Below are positions 37,825-46,943 of a stretch of 64,000 nt of DNA, one piece after another (positions within the stretch are counted from its first letter, which is position 1; each line of letters begins with the position of its first letter). A program made the translations under genes and the position numbers. Below the pieces are notes generated by a model. The model worked only from the letters and a program-made list of their open reading frames with translations, ran no database searches and was not told the origin of the DNA. The DNA is from an uncultured Hyphomonadaceae bacterium (GTDB taxonomy: Bacteria > Pseudomonadota > Alphaproteobacteria > Caulobacterales > Hyphomonadaceae), in the NCBI GenBank assembly GCA_913057945.1, contig CAJXOF010000005.1, positions 124,001 through 188,000 on the forward strand, read 5' to 3'.

Positions 37825-38121
37825 ATGGCAACTGCCCGAACCCCTATGCGCAATATCGTTGGACTGTCTTCGGTTTCCGTTGACGACGCCATCGACCGCG
37901 CCCTGATTCAGGCCCGCGACCTCCACGGAGAACCGGACTGGTTCGAGGTCGCGAATGCTCGCGGATTCATCAAGGAAGGCCAGGTAACCCATTACGAAGT
38001 TTCACTTAAATTGGGATATGAACCAAAGCCGGCCCACGCTGAACAAGATCCCTACCTGAACTCGGTAATCTCCCGGCGACCCAATCGCCGCGTCCGTAAT
38101 ACGATTGATTGGCGCTTCTGA
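37825..38121 (+). CDS. Dodecin-like flavin-binding protein with C-terminal extension
   Basis: This 98-residue protein matches dodecins in GLSSVSVDDAIDRALIQA, DWFEVANARGFI (with the flavin-stacking Trp) and VTHYEVSLKLGY. Dodecins form hollow dodecamers that store or protect flavins. The usual length is about 70; here about 30 extra residues follow, rich in Pro and Arg (SRRPNRRVRNTIDWRF). The start at 37825 was kept, though a second ATG at 37846 is nearer the conserved core. It is convergent with rlmE. Confidence 0.85.
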   Translation: MATARTPMRNIVGLSSVSVDDAIDRALIQARDLHGEPDWFEVANARGFIKEGQVTHYEVSLKLGYEPKPAHAEQDPYLNSVISRRPNRRVRNTIDWRF

Positions 38122-38136
38122 CGCACGCTCGTCGCG

Positions 38137-38844
38137 TCAGCCCTTGAACCCTTTTGCCACCACGAAGATTTCCGGACTGCCTGCACGGCTGGACGGCGGC
38201 TTGATGTGCTTCACCGTCTTGAAATGGGCTTTCAGCGTGTCGAGCACTTCCTTGGTCGCGCCCCCCTGGAACACTTTCGAACAGAAGTTGCCCCCCGGCG
38301 CCAGATGCTCCAGCGCAAACGCAACCGCCATTTCCACCAGCGCCACGGTCCGCAGGTGATCTGTCTGTTTGTGCCCGGTCGTGTTCGCAGCCATGTCTGA
38401 CAGGACCAGATCGGGCTTGCCGGTCAGGCCCACCAGCAGCTTCTCGACATCTTCGGGAATGTTGACGTCGCCTTCGACGATGTGCGCGCCCTCGATCGGC
38501 TCAACCGGCAGCAGGTCGATTCCGACCACTTCCAGCGCGCCTTTCTTCAGCGCGACCTGCATCCAGCCGCCCGGCGCGCAGCCAAGGTCCACGATCCGTT
38601 GGCCCTTGCGCAGAAGGTCCATCTTCTCGTCGATCTCCAGCAGCTTGTAGGCCGCCCGCGCGCGGTAGCCTTCATCCTTGGCCTTGCGGACATACGGGTC
38701 CTGCAGCTGGCGCTCGATCCAGCGCTTGGAGCTTTCATTCTTGGCCCGGTGCGCAATCACCTTGCGTTCGGTCATCTGCCGGCCGGACGTGTTCTTGCTC
38801 TCCTTGCCGGGGCCTTTCCAGCGGCGCTTTTCATCATCCGTCAT
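38137..38844 (-). CDS. rlmE: 23S rRNA (uridine-2552-2'-O)-methyltransferase
   Basis: This 235-residue FtsJ/RrmJ family enzyme has the SAM motif VDLGCAPGGWMQV and the K-D-K-E tetrad, with Lys in ARAAYKL, Asp in LSDMAANTTGHKQTD, Lys in FCSKVFQG and Glu in AGSPEIFVV. It methylates U2552 of 23S rRNA late in 50S assembly. The start at 38844 overlaps the end of the Ppx gene by 11 bp, so the two are coupled. A basic N-terminal extension of about 40 residues (KRRWKGPGKESKN) precedes the core. Confidence 0.95.
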   Translation of the reverse strand: MTDDEKRRWKGPGKESKNTSGRQMTERKVIAHRAKNESSKRWIERQLQDPYVRKAKDEGYRARAAYKLLEIDEKMDLLRKGQRIVDLGCAPGGWMQVALKKGALEVVGIDLLPVEPIEGAHIVEGDVNIPEDVEKLLVGLTGKPDLVLSDMAANTTGHKQTDHLRTVALVEMAVAFALEHLAPGGNFCSKVFQGGATKEVLDTLKAHFKTVKHIKPPSSRAGSPEIFVVAKGFKG

Positions 38845-39967
38845 TGCCGGCCTCCGGTGCCGAAGTGGTCTGAGGGGCCTCGCCCCCGTCAGGCCGTTTA
38901 CGCCCGCCCCGGCGACGCCGGCGCGTGGGTTTCTGGCCATACATCATGCTCAGCAGGAGGCCCTCGCGCAGGCCGCGATCCCCGACCCGCAAGCGCCCGG
39001 CCGGATAGGCCCGCCACAGCGCGTCCAGGATAGCACAGCCTGCCAGCATCAGTCCCGCCCGCTCTTCACCGATGGTCGGCAGCGCCGCGCGCCCGTCCGG
39101 CCCGGCTTCGCGCAGCATGTTCAGCACCTTTTCGCCCGCTGTTCGGCTCATCCACGTCCCGTCCACCTTGTCACGGCGATAGCGGTCGAGCTTCAGATGC
39201 ACGCCTGCCAGGCAGGTCACCGTGCCGGACGTGCCGATCAGGTGTGCGCCTCTCAGGCCCATCGCGGAGCGGATCGCCTGCGTGCCCTTCCACGCTTCGA
39301 TCACCTCGCCGGAATGATCCAGCATTGCCTGATAGGCTTCCGCGTCCGGCAGGTGGGCAAACGCCTCGGTCAGGGTCACCACGCCCAGCGGCAGGCTGGT
39401 CCAGTTCTGGATCGGTGCCCGCTGGATCAGGCCGTGCAGGCCATTGGCGCGCGCCAGTTCAGCATTAAGCCAGGACAACTCCGTTGAGCCGCCGCCAATA
39501 TCCACCACCAGAACCGAGGGCGCGTCGTCCCCGATCAGGTCGTGACAGCCAATACTGGCCAGCCGCGCCTCTTCCTTGGCGCCGATGATCTTGAAGGTCA
39601 GGCCGGTCTCTTCGTGCACCCTCTGGATGAAATCCGGACCATTCTCGGCCTTGCGGCACGCCTCCGTGGCGATACAGCGGACCTTGCCGACGCCATGCGA
39701 TTTCAGCTTTCCGCGGATCGCCTGCAGCGCATCCATGGCGCGTTCTATGGACGCATCGGACAGCCGCCCGGTTTCATGCAGGCCCTCGCCCAGACGGGCG
39801 ATTTGGGAGTGCGAATCAACCACTCGGAAAGTTTTTCCGTGTGGAGTGGCCACCAGCAGGCGACAATTATTGGTTCCAAGGTCCACGGCCGCGTAAAGGT
39901 CCGAGGCCCTGGCAGGGCGCGGTCGGCCGCGTTTTCCGCGCCGGACCGCTGATTTTTTTTCAGCCAT
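38834..39967 (-). CDS. Ppx/GppA phosphatase family protein
   Basis: This 377-residue protein has an actin-like ATPase fold, with the phosphate-1 motif YAAVDLGTNNCRLLVA, CIATEACRKAENGPDF, and the phosphate-2 motif VVDIGGGSTEL. The family cleaves polyphosphate or removes the 5'-phosphate of pppGpp. It lacks the C-terminal HD-like domain of longer exopolyphosphatases and ends in a basic tail (TRRRRRGGRKRPDGG). The start MAEKKSAV at 39967 was chosen over an upstream ATG at 39997; neither has a strong ribosome binding site. Confidence 0.9.
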   Translation of the reverse strand: MAEKKSAVRRGKRGRPRPARASDLYAAVDLGTNNCRLLVATPHGKTFRVVDSHSQIARLGEGLHETGRLSDASIERAMDALQAIRGKLKSHGVGKVRCIATEACRKAENGPDFIQRVHEETGLTFKIIGAKEEARLASIGCHDLIGDDAPSVLVVDIGGGSTELSWLNAELARANGLHGLIQRAPIQNWTSLPLGVVTLTEAFAHLPDAEAYQAMLDHSGEVIEAWKGTQAIRSAMGLRGAHLIGTSGTVTCLAGVHLKLDRYRRDKVDGTWMSRTAGEKVLNMLREAGPDGRAALPTIGEERAGLMLAGCAILDALWRAYPAGRLRVGDRGLREGLLLSMMYGQKPTRRRRRGGRKRPDGGEAPQTTSAPEAGNDG

Positions 39968-40018
39968 AGTGTGGCCCAAGTTTTTCAGTTGGTGCATGGT
40001 GTATCACAGGAGTGGGAA

Positions 40019-40471
40019 ATGGCCAGACGCGTATCGCTCTTGGGTTGGCTGCAACGCAGCATCGGGCTCGGTCGCCGTAAGGTTGCCGAGGACACGCTAT
40101 TGCTGGACCGTCCTCTCGACCGCGACCAGCGCTATAACGACATCACGCCCCTGCTGGCGAAGTTCCAGATCGGGCAAGTTGTCCGCCACCGGCACTTCCC
40201 GTTTCGCGGCATCATTTTCGACGTCGATCCCGTCTTCGCCAATACCGAGGAATGGTATGAATCCATTCCCGAAGAAGTGCGCCCCCGCAAGGACCAGCCC
40301 TTCTACCACCTCTTTGCCGAGAATGAGCGGACCCATTACGTCGCCTATGTCTCGGAACAGAACCTCATCATCGATGATTCCGACACGCCGTTGAGCCACC
40401 CGGACATCCAGGAATGGTTCAACGAGACCGGCCGGGGCCGTTACGAGCTGAAAAAAGGCGTCGCCAACTGA
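40019..40471 (+). CDS. hspQ: Heat shock protein HspQ
   Basis: This 150-residue protein carries the HspQ/YccV hemimethylated-DNA-binding domain: FQIGQVVRHRHFPFRGIIFDVDP, abbreviated to GQVVRHRHFPFRGIIFDVDP, then FYHLFAENE and HYVAYVSEQNL. HspQ modulates Lon protease and stress proteolysis in enterobacteria. It has an N-terminal extension of about 45 residues before the domain. GGAG precedes the ATG at 40019. It is divergent from the Ppx gene and convergent with hldE. Confidence 0.92.
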   Translation: MARRVSLLGWLQRSIGLGRRKVAEDTLLLDRPLDRDQRYNDITPLLAKFQIGQVVRHRHFPFRGIIFDVDPVFANTEEWYESIPEEVRPRKDQPFYHLFAENERTHYVAYVSEQNLIIDDSDTPLSHPDIQEWFNETGRGRYELKKGVAN

Positions 40472-40496
40472 CGCGCTGGCCCAAGGGCCGCCACGC

Positions 40497-41963
40497 TCAA
40501 TCTGTCTTTGACTGAGCCCGCGCAATCGCCGCCGTGGTCGACTGGCCATCCACGAGCGGCACGATATGCACCGTCCCGCCCCGCGCCTGCACCGTGTCAG
40601 CGCCGACAATCGTCTCGATGGAATAATCCCCGCCCTTGACCAGCAGGTCCGGCTGCAGGGCCTCGATCAGCGCGCCGGGCGTATCCTCCTCGAACACGAC
40701 GACCGCATCCACCGCCATCAGGCCCGACAGGACCCGCGCCCGCGAATCCGCATCATTGACCGGCCGGGTCGGCCCTTTCAGACGCTTGACCGACGCATCG
40801 GAGTTCAGCCCGACCACCAGCCGCCCACACCGGGACTTGGCCTCTTCCAGAACGCGCAGATGCCCCGGATGCAGGATGTCGAAACAGCCATTGGTGAAGC
40901 CCACCGTCAGGCCGGCATCGCGCCAGGACGCAACCTGCGCCTTGGCTGCATCGAGGATCAGGTAACTGACCCCGCCATTGCGCAAGCCCATATGAAGCGC
41001 TGTAATCATCTCATCGGCTGAGACTGTTGCCGTGCCTGCCTTGCCGACCGCAATGCCCGAGGCCGTGATCGCCAGGCTGACCGCATCCGCAACTGTTCCG
41101 CCGCCCGCGAGCCCCAGCGCCAGCGCGGCAATGCTCGTATCGCCCGCGCCGGACACGTCATAGACCTCACGCGCCTGACCACTCAGATGCACTGCAGGCT
41201 CCCCCTCGATCGCATAGGACATGCCCTTGGCGGCGCGTGTGACCACAATGGATTTTGCCATCAACAGCGTCTGCGCGGCCATCAGGGCCGCGTCCACGTC
41301 CTGGTCGGTCTCGACCTTCAGGCCCATCGCTGCTGCCAGTTCACTGGCATTCGGCTTGATCAGGTCCACCGCGCCATACCGCGTGAAATCCAGCCCCTTC
41401 GGATCAGCAATCACCGGAATGCCGTACTGGTCACCCGCCGCCAGCGCCGCCGCGATCACGCCATCCGTCACCGCGCCCTTGGCATAATCCGACAGGATAA
41501 TCACGCTGGCATGGCTGGCTTCGTCGGCGATGGAGGCAATCAGTTCGGCTTCGGGGCTCGGCCCGATAGGGCTCGTATCTTCGGCATCGACGCGCAGCAG
41601 CTGCTGTCCCCCCGCCACGAACCGCGTTTTCAGCGTCGTCGAGCGGTCGCGCATCGCGATCAGATCGGCATCGACGCCCTCAATATCGCCCAGCAAGGCG
41701 GCCAGTTCCCGGCCCTCGCCATCATCGCCGACAACCCCGATCAGCGACACCGACAGGCCCAGCGAGGCGAGGTTGCGTGCCACATTGCCTGCGCCGCCCG
41801 GCATTGCCGCCTCGCGGGTCCGTCGCATGATCGGCACTGGCGCTTCCGGCGAGATGCGCGTCACGCCGCCATAGATGAACCGGTCGAGCATGACGTCGCC
41901 AACACAGACTACGCGCTTGCCGGCAGCGGCATGGATGAGACCCGGAAGATGTGCGCCTGACAT
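40497..41963 (-). CDS. hldE: Bifunctional heptose-7-phosphate kinase / heptose-1-phosphate adenylyltransferase
   Basis: This 488-residue fusion makes ADP-heptose for lipopolysaccharide core. The N-terminal PfkB-type kinase shows GDVMLDRFIYGGV, AMPGGAGNVA and the catalytic DVSGAGDT. The C-terminal nucleotidyltransferase has GFTNGCFDILHPGH (HxGH motif) near residue 355 and KRLKGPTRPVN. The start at 41963 gives the standard length. It is divergent from the photolyase operon. Its presence shows that the cell makes a heptose-containing LPS. Confidence 0.96.
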   Translation of the reverse strand: MSGAHLPGLIHAAAGKRVVCVGDVMLDRFIYGGVTRISPEAPVPIMRRTREAAMPGGAGNVARNLASLGLSVSLIGVVGDDGEGRELAALLGDIEGVDADLIAMRDRSTTLKTRFVAGGQQLLRVDAEDTSPIGPSPEAELIASIADEASHASVIILSDYAKGAVTDGVIAAALAAGDQYGIPVIADPKGLDFTRYGAVDLIKPNASELAAAMGLKVETDQDVDAALMAAQTLLMAKSIVVTRAAKGMSYAIEGEPAVHLSGQAREVYDVSGAGDTSIAALALGLAGGGTVADAVSLAITASGIAVGKAGTATVSADEMITALHMGLRNGGVSYLILDAAKAQVASWRDAGLTVGFTNGCFDILHPGHLRVLEEAKSRCGRLVVGLNSDASVKRLKGPTRPVNDADSRARVLSGLMAVDAVVVFEEDTPGALIEALQPDLLVKGGDYSIETIVGADTVQARGGTVHIVPLVDGQSTTAAIARAQSKTD

Positions 41964-42059
41964 ATCGGTTACACTCCGCTGGGGCGTTTGATTCTTGAGA
42001 ACATCGAAGGGGTATACCGCCCGAAACTGGATGGCGGAAGACCAAGGCTCATCCCCTGA

Positions 42060-42089
42060 TGATCCATTTCCCGCCCCCATGCGTAGATA
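42060..42089 (+). promoter_or_regulatory. Candidate RpoE-ChrR (ECF11-like) promoter for the photolyase-cfa operon
   Basis: TGATCC at 42060-42065 is followed after 18 bases by TAGATA (42084-42089), or after 16 bases by CGTAGA. This resembles the RpoE-ChrR promoter of Rhodobacter sphaeroides as I recall it (TGATCC-N18-TAAGA). It lies 33 bases before the photolyase start. The match is by eye only. Confidence 0.5.
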
Positions 42090-42122
42090 CAGAGAAGCCG
42101 TTCACCATTGCCCGGAGGTCTT

Positions 42123-43577
42123 GTGTCACAATCTGCGCCTGCCATCGTCTGGTTCCGCGAAGACCTGCGTCTGACGGACAATCCGGCCCTGCAGGCTGCG
42201 GTCGCGTCCCATCGCCCGCTCGTGCTGCTCTATATCCTCGATGAAGAGACGCCCGGCCTGCGCCCGCTCGGCGGCGCCTCGAAATGGTGGCTCGACAAAT
42301 CCCTGCGCGCGCTGGCGGCCAGCATTCAGCAGGCTGGCGCGCAGCTGACCTTCCGTTCCGGCCGATCAGAAGACGTGCTGGATGCCGTGATCGCAGAGAC
42401 CGGCGCAGAGGCCGTGGTCTGGAACCGGCGCTATGACAAGGCCGAACGCGATCTCGACGCCCACCTCAAAGACGCGCTCACCACGCGCGGCATTGACGTC
42501 TCCAGCTACAATGCCCGCCTCCTCAACGAGCCGTGGCAGGTCGAGACCAATGCGGGCGGATACTACAAGGTCTTCACCCCCTATTGGCGCGCCGCGCGCA
42601 GCAATTTCCACGCCCGCAACACCTATGGTCGCCAGACGACACTGAACGGCCCAAAACTCGACAGCGAAGCGCTAGACGATTGGGGCCTGCACCCGTCCCG
42701 TCCGGACTGGTCTACCGGCTTTGACGAGTGGACCCCCGGCGAAGACGGCGCCATCGCCCGGCTCGAAGACTTCCTCGACGGCCCCATCAAGGGCTACAAG
42801 GCGGACCGCAACCGCCCGGACCTCGACACGTCCACGTCCGGCCTCTCCCCACATCTGCGCTTTGGCGAGATCGGCCCGTTACAGATTTGGCGCGCCGTGC
42901 ATGCCGGGATCGAGGCCGGGACTGTCCCCGAGACGGACGGACACAATTTCCTGTCCGAAATCGGCTGGCGGGAATTCTCCCATACGCTCCTCTTCTACAA
43001 TCCGGACCTCGCTTCCGAGAATTACAACACCGCCTTCGACTTCATGCCGTGGCGCACGGACAAGGCGGCTTTCGAGGCATGGACCAAAGGCCAGACCGGC
43101 TACCCGATGGTCGATGCCGGCATGCGCCAGCTCTGGCAGACCGGCTGGATGCACAACCGGGTACGGATGATTGTCGCCTCCTTCCTGACCAAGCACCTGC
43201 TCCTGCCCTGGCAACAGGGCGAGGCGTGGTTCTGGGACACGCTGGTCGACGCCGACCCCGCCAACAATGCCGCCAGCTGGCAATGGACCGCCGGCTCCGG
43301 CGCCGATGCGGCCCCCTATTTCCGGGTCTTCAACCCGATCAGCCAGGGCAGCAAGTTCGACGAGACCGGCGCCTATGTCCGCCGCTTCTGCCCGGAGCTG
43401 AAAGATTTGCCGGACAAATACCTCCACGCCCCGTGGGAGGCCGATGATTCCACCCTCAGGAAAGCCGGCATCACGCTCGGCAAGACCTACCCCAAACCTA
43501 TTGTCGACCATTCCGGTGCCCGCGCCCGCGCGCTGGACGCCTATGACACGCTGAAAGAAAAAAGAGACGCCGCATGA
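42123..43577 (+). CDS. phrB: Deoxyribodipyrimidine photolyase, class I type
   Basis: This 484-residue flavoprotein repairs UV-made pyrimidine dimers with blue light. It has the N-terminal antenna domain start IVWFREDLRLTDNPAL, the FAD-binding segments TGYPMVDAGMRQL and WMHNRVRMIVASFL, and DTLVDADPANNAASWQW with the electron-transfer Trp region. GGAGG precedes a GTG at 42123. Its stop overlaps the ATG of the FAD oxidoreductase gene by 4 bp. Cryptochrome function cannot be excluded, but the photolyase features are complete. Confidence 0.95.
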   Translation: MSQSAPAIVWFREDLRLTDNPALQAAVASHRPLVLLYILDEETPGLRPLGGASKWWLDKSLRALAASIQQAGAQLTFRSGRSEDVLDAVIAETGAEAVVWNRRYDKAERDLDAHLKDALTTRGIDVSSYNARLLNEPWQVETNAGGYYKVFTPYWRAARSNFHARNTYGRQTTLNGPKLDSEALDDWGLHPSRPDWSTGFDEWTPGEDGAIARLEDFLDGPIKGYKADRNRPDLDTSTSGLSPHLRFGEIGPLQIWRAVHAGIEAGTVPETDGHNFLSEIGWREFSHTLLFYNPDLASENYNTAFDFMPWRTDKAAFEAWTKGQTGYPMVDAGMRQLWQTGWMHNRVRMIVASFLTKHLLLPWQQGEAWFWDTLVDADPANNAASWQWTAGSGADAAPYFRVFNPISQGSKFDETGAYVRRFCPELKDLPDKYLHAPWEADDSTLRKAGITLGKTYPKPIVDHSGARARALDAYDTLKEKRDAA

Positions 43578-44890
43578 AACGTATCGCTGTCATTGGATCG
43601 GGAATTTCAGGGCTGGGCGCCGCATGGGCGCTGCGCAATTCCGCACACGTAACACTCTATGAACAATCAGGCCGGGCCGGGGGGCACGCATGCACGCATG
43701 TGTTCGATTATGACGGTCATGAAACGGCGGTGGACCTTGGCTTCATCGTCTACAATGCGTTGAATTATCCGAACCTGATCGGCTTTTTCGACGCGCTCGG
43801 CGTCGAGACGCAGGCGTCCGACATGAGCTTTGCCGTCTCCGATCCGAAGGGCTGGGAATGGGCGTCCACGCTGAAAGGCATCTTCGCCCAGCGCCGGAAC
43901 CTGCTCAATCCTGCCTTCCACCGTTTCTGGCGCACCATCCTGCGCTTCAACGACATTGCCCGGCAGGAGCTGGCAAATGACGCCATCCGGGACACCACGC
44001 TCGGTGCCTGGCTTGACCGGCATGATTTCGATACGGACTTCCGCACGAACTATATCCTGCCAATGGGCGCGGCCATCTGGTCGACCTGCGAAGCCAAGAT
44101 GCTCCACTATCCGGCGAGCAGCTTCTTCCACTTCTTCGACAATCACCGCCTGATGCACAAGGAGCGCCCGAAATGGCGCACCGTCACCGGCGGCAGCGAG
44201 AATTATGTCCGCCGCGTCGCGGCCGAACTGGGCGACCGGCTCCGCCTCGGGACCGGGGTGGAGCGCCTCTTTCCCTTCGGCGACCGGGTCGCCCTCGTCA
44301 CCACGGATGGCCGCCGCGAACTCTTTGACGATGTCATCCTCGCCACCCATTCCGACCAGGCCCTGCGCCTGACCGAGGAACATTTCGACGACCAGGCCTT
44401 CCTGCTCCGCTCGGTCCGCTACCGGCCGAACCGCATCTACCTCCACCGCGACCCGGCCCTGATGCCGTCCCGCAAGGCCGCGTGGGCCAGCTGGAACGTG
44501 CTGAAACAGGAGAGCGGCGACATCTGCCTCACCTATTGGATGAACCGCTTGCAGGGCCTGCCCGATGACCGCCCGCTTTTCATCACGCTCAACCCCGACA
44601 CGCCCCCGCGCGAAGACCTCACCTTCCTCGAATACGAATTCGACCACCCGCAATTCGACGCTGCCGCCGAAGCGGCCGTGCGCGGCCTGAAGCGCATCCA
44701 GGGCCAGGACGGGCTCTGGATCGCCGGGGCATGGATGGGCCGCGGCTTCCATGAGGATGGCCTGAAATCCGGTCTCTCTCCTGCGCTCTCCCTTGGCGGC
44801 GCCGTGCCGTGGACGGCTGAAGGCGTCGAGATCGCCCGCCCGGCCCGCAAGGCCCGCCGGATGGAAATTGCCGCCGAGGCGCTGGTTTGA
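43574..44890 (+). CDS. FAD-dependent amine-oxidase-like oxidoreductase
   Basis: This 438-residue protein has the dinucleotide-binding motif VIGSGISGLGAAWAL at the N-terminus and AVDLGFIVYN just after. The family contains desaturases and amine oxidases of the phytoene desaturase type. Genes of this type are repeatedly found next to DUF1365 and Cfa genes, where they are thought to modify membrane fatty acids. Its ends overlap both neighbours by start/stop codons, so the four genes form one transcript. It probably desaturates or oxidises the fatty-acyl product, which is inference. Confidence 0.9.
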   Translation: MKRIAVIGSGISGLGAAWALRNSAHVTLYEQSGRAGGHACTHVFDYDGHETAVDLGFIVYNALNYPNLIGFFDALGVETQASDMSFAVSDPKGWEWASTLKGIFAQRRNLLNPAFHRFWRTILRFNDIARQELANDAIRDTTLGAWLDRHDFDTDFRTNYILPMGAAIWSTCEAKMLHYPASSFFHFFDNHRLMHKERPKWRTVTGGSENYVRRVAAELGDRLRLGTGVERLFPFGDRVALVTTDGRRELFDDVILATHSDQALRLTEEHFDDQAFLLRSVRYRPNRIYLHRDPALMPSRKAAWASWNVLKQESGDICLTYWMNRLQGLPDDRPLFITLNPDTPPREDLTFLEYEFDHPQFDAAAEAAVRGLKRIQGQDGLWIAGAWMGRGFHEDGLKSGLSPALSLGGAVPWTAEGVEIARPARKARRMEIAAEALV

Positions 44891-45708
44891 CCGCCCCGCA
44901 CCAACAGCCGGCCCTCAGCCTCTGGACAGGCCAGACCGTGCATGTGCGCTACCAGCCTTTCGAGCGGCGCTTTGCCTATGATCTTGTCCTGATTGATCTC
45001 GACATTGACCGGCTGGACGAGGCCGCGGCCATCTCTGCCCTGTTCAGCGTCAACGCGCCGGGCCTGTTTTCCTTCCGCAGTGAAGACCACGGCCCCAAAC
45101 AGAAAGACGCGCCGCTACGCCCCTGGGCCGAAGCCGAACTCGCCAAGGCCGGCGTCACACTGGACGGCGGCGCGATCCGCCTCGTCACCTTTCCGCGCCA
45201 TCTGTTCTACAAATTCGCGCCGCTTTCGCTCTGGTATGGCTACGGCCCGGACGGCGAGTTGCGCGGCATCCTCTACGAGGTCAACAATACGTTCGGCGAG
45301 ACCCATTGCTATGTCGCCGCCGTCAGCGACGGCCGCAACGCGCATACCGCGCCCAAGGCTTTCCATGTCTCGCCTTTCTTCGACGTGACCGGAACCTACC
45401 GTTTCACCCTGCGTTCGCCGGAGGAGAAGCTGGGAGTGGTCGTGGAAAGCCTGAAAGACGAAACCTGCCTGCACATGGCCAATATCACCGCCCGGCGCAG
45501 GCCCGCGACCGGCGCGAACTTGCTGAAACTCGCGCTCACCAATCCGCTCTCGACCCTTGGCGTCACCCTCGGAATTCACTGGCAGGCCCTGAAGATCTGG
45601 CTGCGCGGCGCCGCCTATCGCCGCAAGCCTGCCCCGCCAGAATCCGAAACGACGATTGCCTTACCCTTGCAAATAAGTAAGTCTGACACCCGGAAGGATG
45701 CCGCATGA
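44887..45708 (+). CDS. DUF1365 family protein
   Basis: This 273-residue protein has VHVRYQPFERRFAYDLVLIDLD, abbreviated to VHVRYQPFERRFAYDLVLI, at the N-terminus, SLWYGYGPDGELRGILYEVNN in part (LSLWYGYGPDGELRGIL) and KAFHVSPFF, all typical of DUF1365. No catalytic role is established; it is genetically tied to FAD oxidoreductase and Cfa genes. The start is a TTG at 44887 that overlaps the upstream TGA stop (TTGA); a later GTG would remove the conserved N-terminus. Its stop overlaps the cfa ATG by 4 bp. Confidence 0.88.
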   Translation: MTAPHQQPALSLWTGQTVHVRYQPFERRFAYDLVLIDLDIDRLDEAAAISALFSVNAPGLFSFRSEDHGPKQKDAPLRPWAEAELAKAGVTLDGGAIRLVTFPRHLFYKFAPLSLWYGYGPDGELRGILYEVNNTFGETHCYVAAVSDGRNAHTAPKAFHVSPFFDVTGTYRFTLRSPEEKLGVVVESLKDETCLHMANITARRRPATGANLLKLALTNPLSTLGVTLGIHWQALKIWLRGAAYRRKPAPPESETTIALPLQISKSDTRKDAA

Positions 45709-46928
45709 CCGAGGTCATCAAAGCCAGCACCCAGACCATTCGGAACCTGAAAGATGTTCCGACAAGCTTTCGTCTGGCCGCCTTCGCGCTGCTCAATACC
45801 CAGAAGGGCAGCGTGTCCTTTGCCTTGCCCGGCGACCGCGTGCTCGAATACAGACATGACAATACCGGTCCGCACGCCACCATTATCGTCCACAATTACG
45901 ACTTCGTGAAACGCGCCATGGCCGGCGGCGATGTCGGCTTTGCCGAGGCCTATATGGATGGCGACTGGTCGACGCCGGACCTGACCGAAGTGCTGCGCTT
46001 CTTTTCCGCCAATTTCGACAATATCGGCAAGCTGGCCGTTGGCGGCGCACTGGTCCGCTGGGTCAACATGGTTCGCCACATCTTCAATCGCAATTCCCGC
46101 GAGGGCGCGAAGAAGAACATCATGGCCCATTATGATCTGGGCAATGATTTCTACAGCCTCTGGCTTGATCCGACGATGACCTATTCCTCGGCCATCTTCG
46201 ACAGCCCGAACATGAGCCTCGAACAAGGCCAGCACAACAAGTACCGGAACATCTGTGACCGGATCAATGCCGGGCCCTCTTCGGAAATCCTCGAAATCGG
46301 CTGCGGCTGGGGCGGCTTTGCCGAATATGCCGCCAAGCAGCGCGGGGCCAAGGTCACCTGCCTGACCATCTCGCCCTCCCAGCGCGATTTCGCCATGCAG
46401 CGGATGCAGAAACAGGGCCTCAATGAGCGCGTCGAGATCCGCCTCGAAGATTATCGCGACCATCAGGGCAGCTATGATGGCGTCGCCTCCATCGAAATGT
46501 TCGAGGCGGTCGGCGAATCCTACTGGCCGAGCTATTTCGCCAAGATTTTCGACAGCCTGAAACAGGGCGGCAAGGCCGCGCTCCAGATCATCACGATTGA
46601 TGACGAGCTGTTCCCGCGATACCGCAAGCGCGTCGATTTCATCCAGCGTCACATCTTTCCGGGCGGCATGCTGCCCAGCGAGACAGCGCTGAAGGAAGAA
46701 TTCCACACGGCGGGCCTCCGGCATGACGGCGTCACCTATTTCGGCCAGGATTATGCCCGCACCTGCCGCGAATGGGCCCGCGACTTCAATGCCAATTGGG
46801 ACACGATCGCCAAACTCGATTTCGACGAGCCCTTCCGCCGCATGTGGAATTTCTACCTGTCCTATTGCGACGCCGGCTTCACCGATGGCCGCATCAATGT
46901 CGGCCAGTTCCAGGTCTCGAAGGCTTAG
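45705..46928 (+). CDS. cfa: Cyclopropane-fatty-acyl-phospholipid synthase family SAM methyltransferase
   Basis: This 407-residue enzyme adds a methylene (or methyl) group from SAM to unsaturated membrane fatty acids. It shows YDLGNDFYSLWLDPTMTYSSA in part (YDLGNDFYSLWLD), the SAM motif EIGCGWGGFAEYAA, the catalytic Glu in SIEMFEAVG, the His in FIQRHIFPGG and the Tyr in FYLSYCDAGF. It is the last gene of the photolyase operon. The length matches Cfa. Whether it makes cyclopropane or another methylated acyl product cannot be told. Confidence 0.95.
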   Translation: MTEVIKASTQTIRNLKDVPTSFRLAAFALLNTQKGSVSFALPGDRVLEYRHDNTGPHATIIVHNYDFVKRAMAGGDVGFAEAYMDGDWSTPDLTEVLRFFSANFDNIGKLAVGGALVRWVNMVRHIFNRNSREGAKKNIMAHYDLGNDFYSLWLDPTMTYSSAIFDSPNMSLEQGQHNKYRNICDRINAGPSSEILEIGCGWGGFAEYAAKQRGAKVTCLTISPSQRDFAMQRMQKQGLNERVEIRLEDYRDHQGSYDGVASIEMFEAVGESYWPSYFAKIFDSLKQGGKAALQIITIDDELFPRYRKRVDFIQRHIFPGGMLPSETALKEEFHTAGLRHDGVTYFGQDYARTCREWARDFNANWDTIAKLDFDEPFRRMWNFYLSYCDAGFTDGRINVGQFQVSKA

Positions 46929-46943
46929 AACTCCCTCACACCT

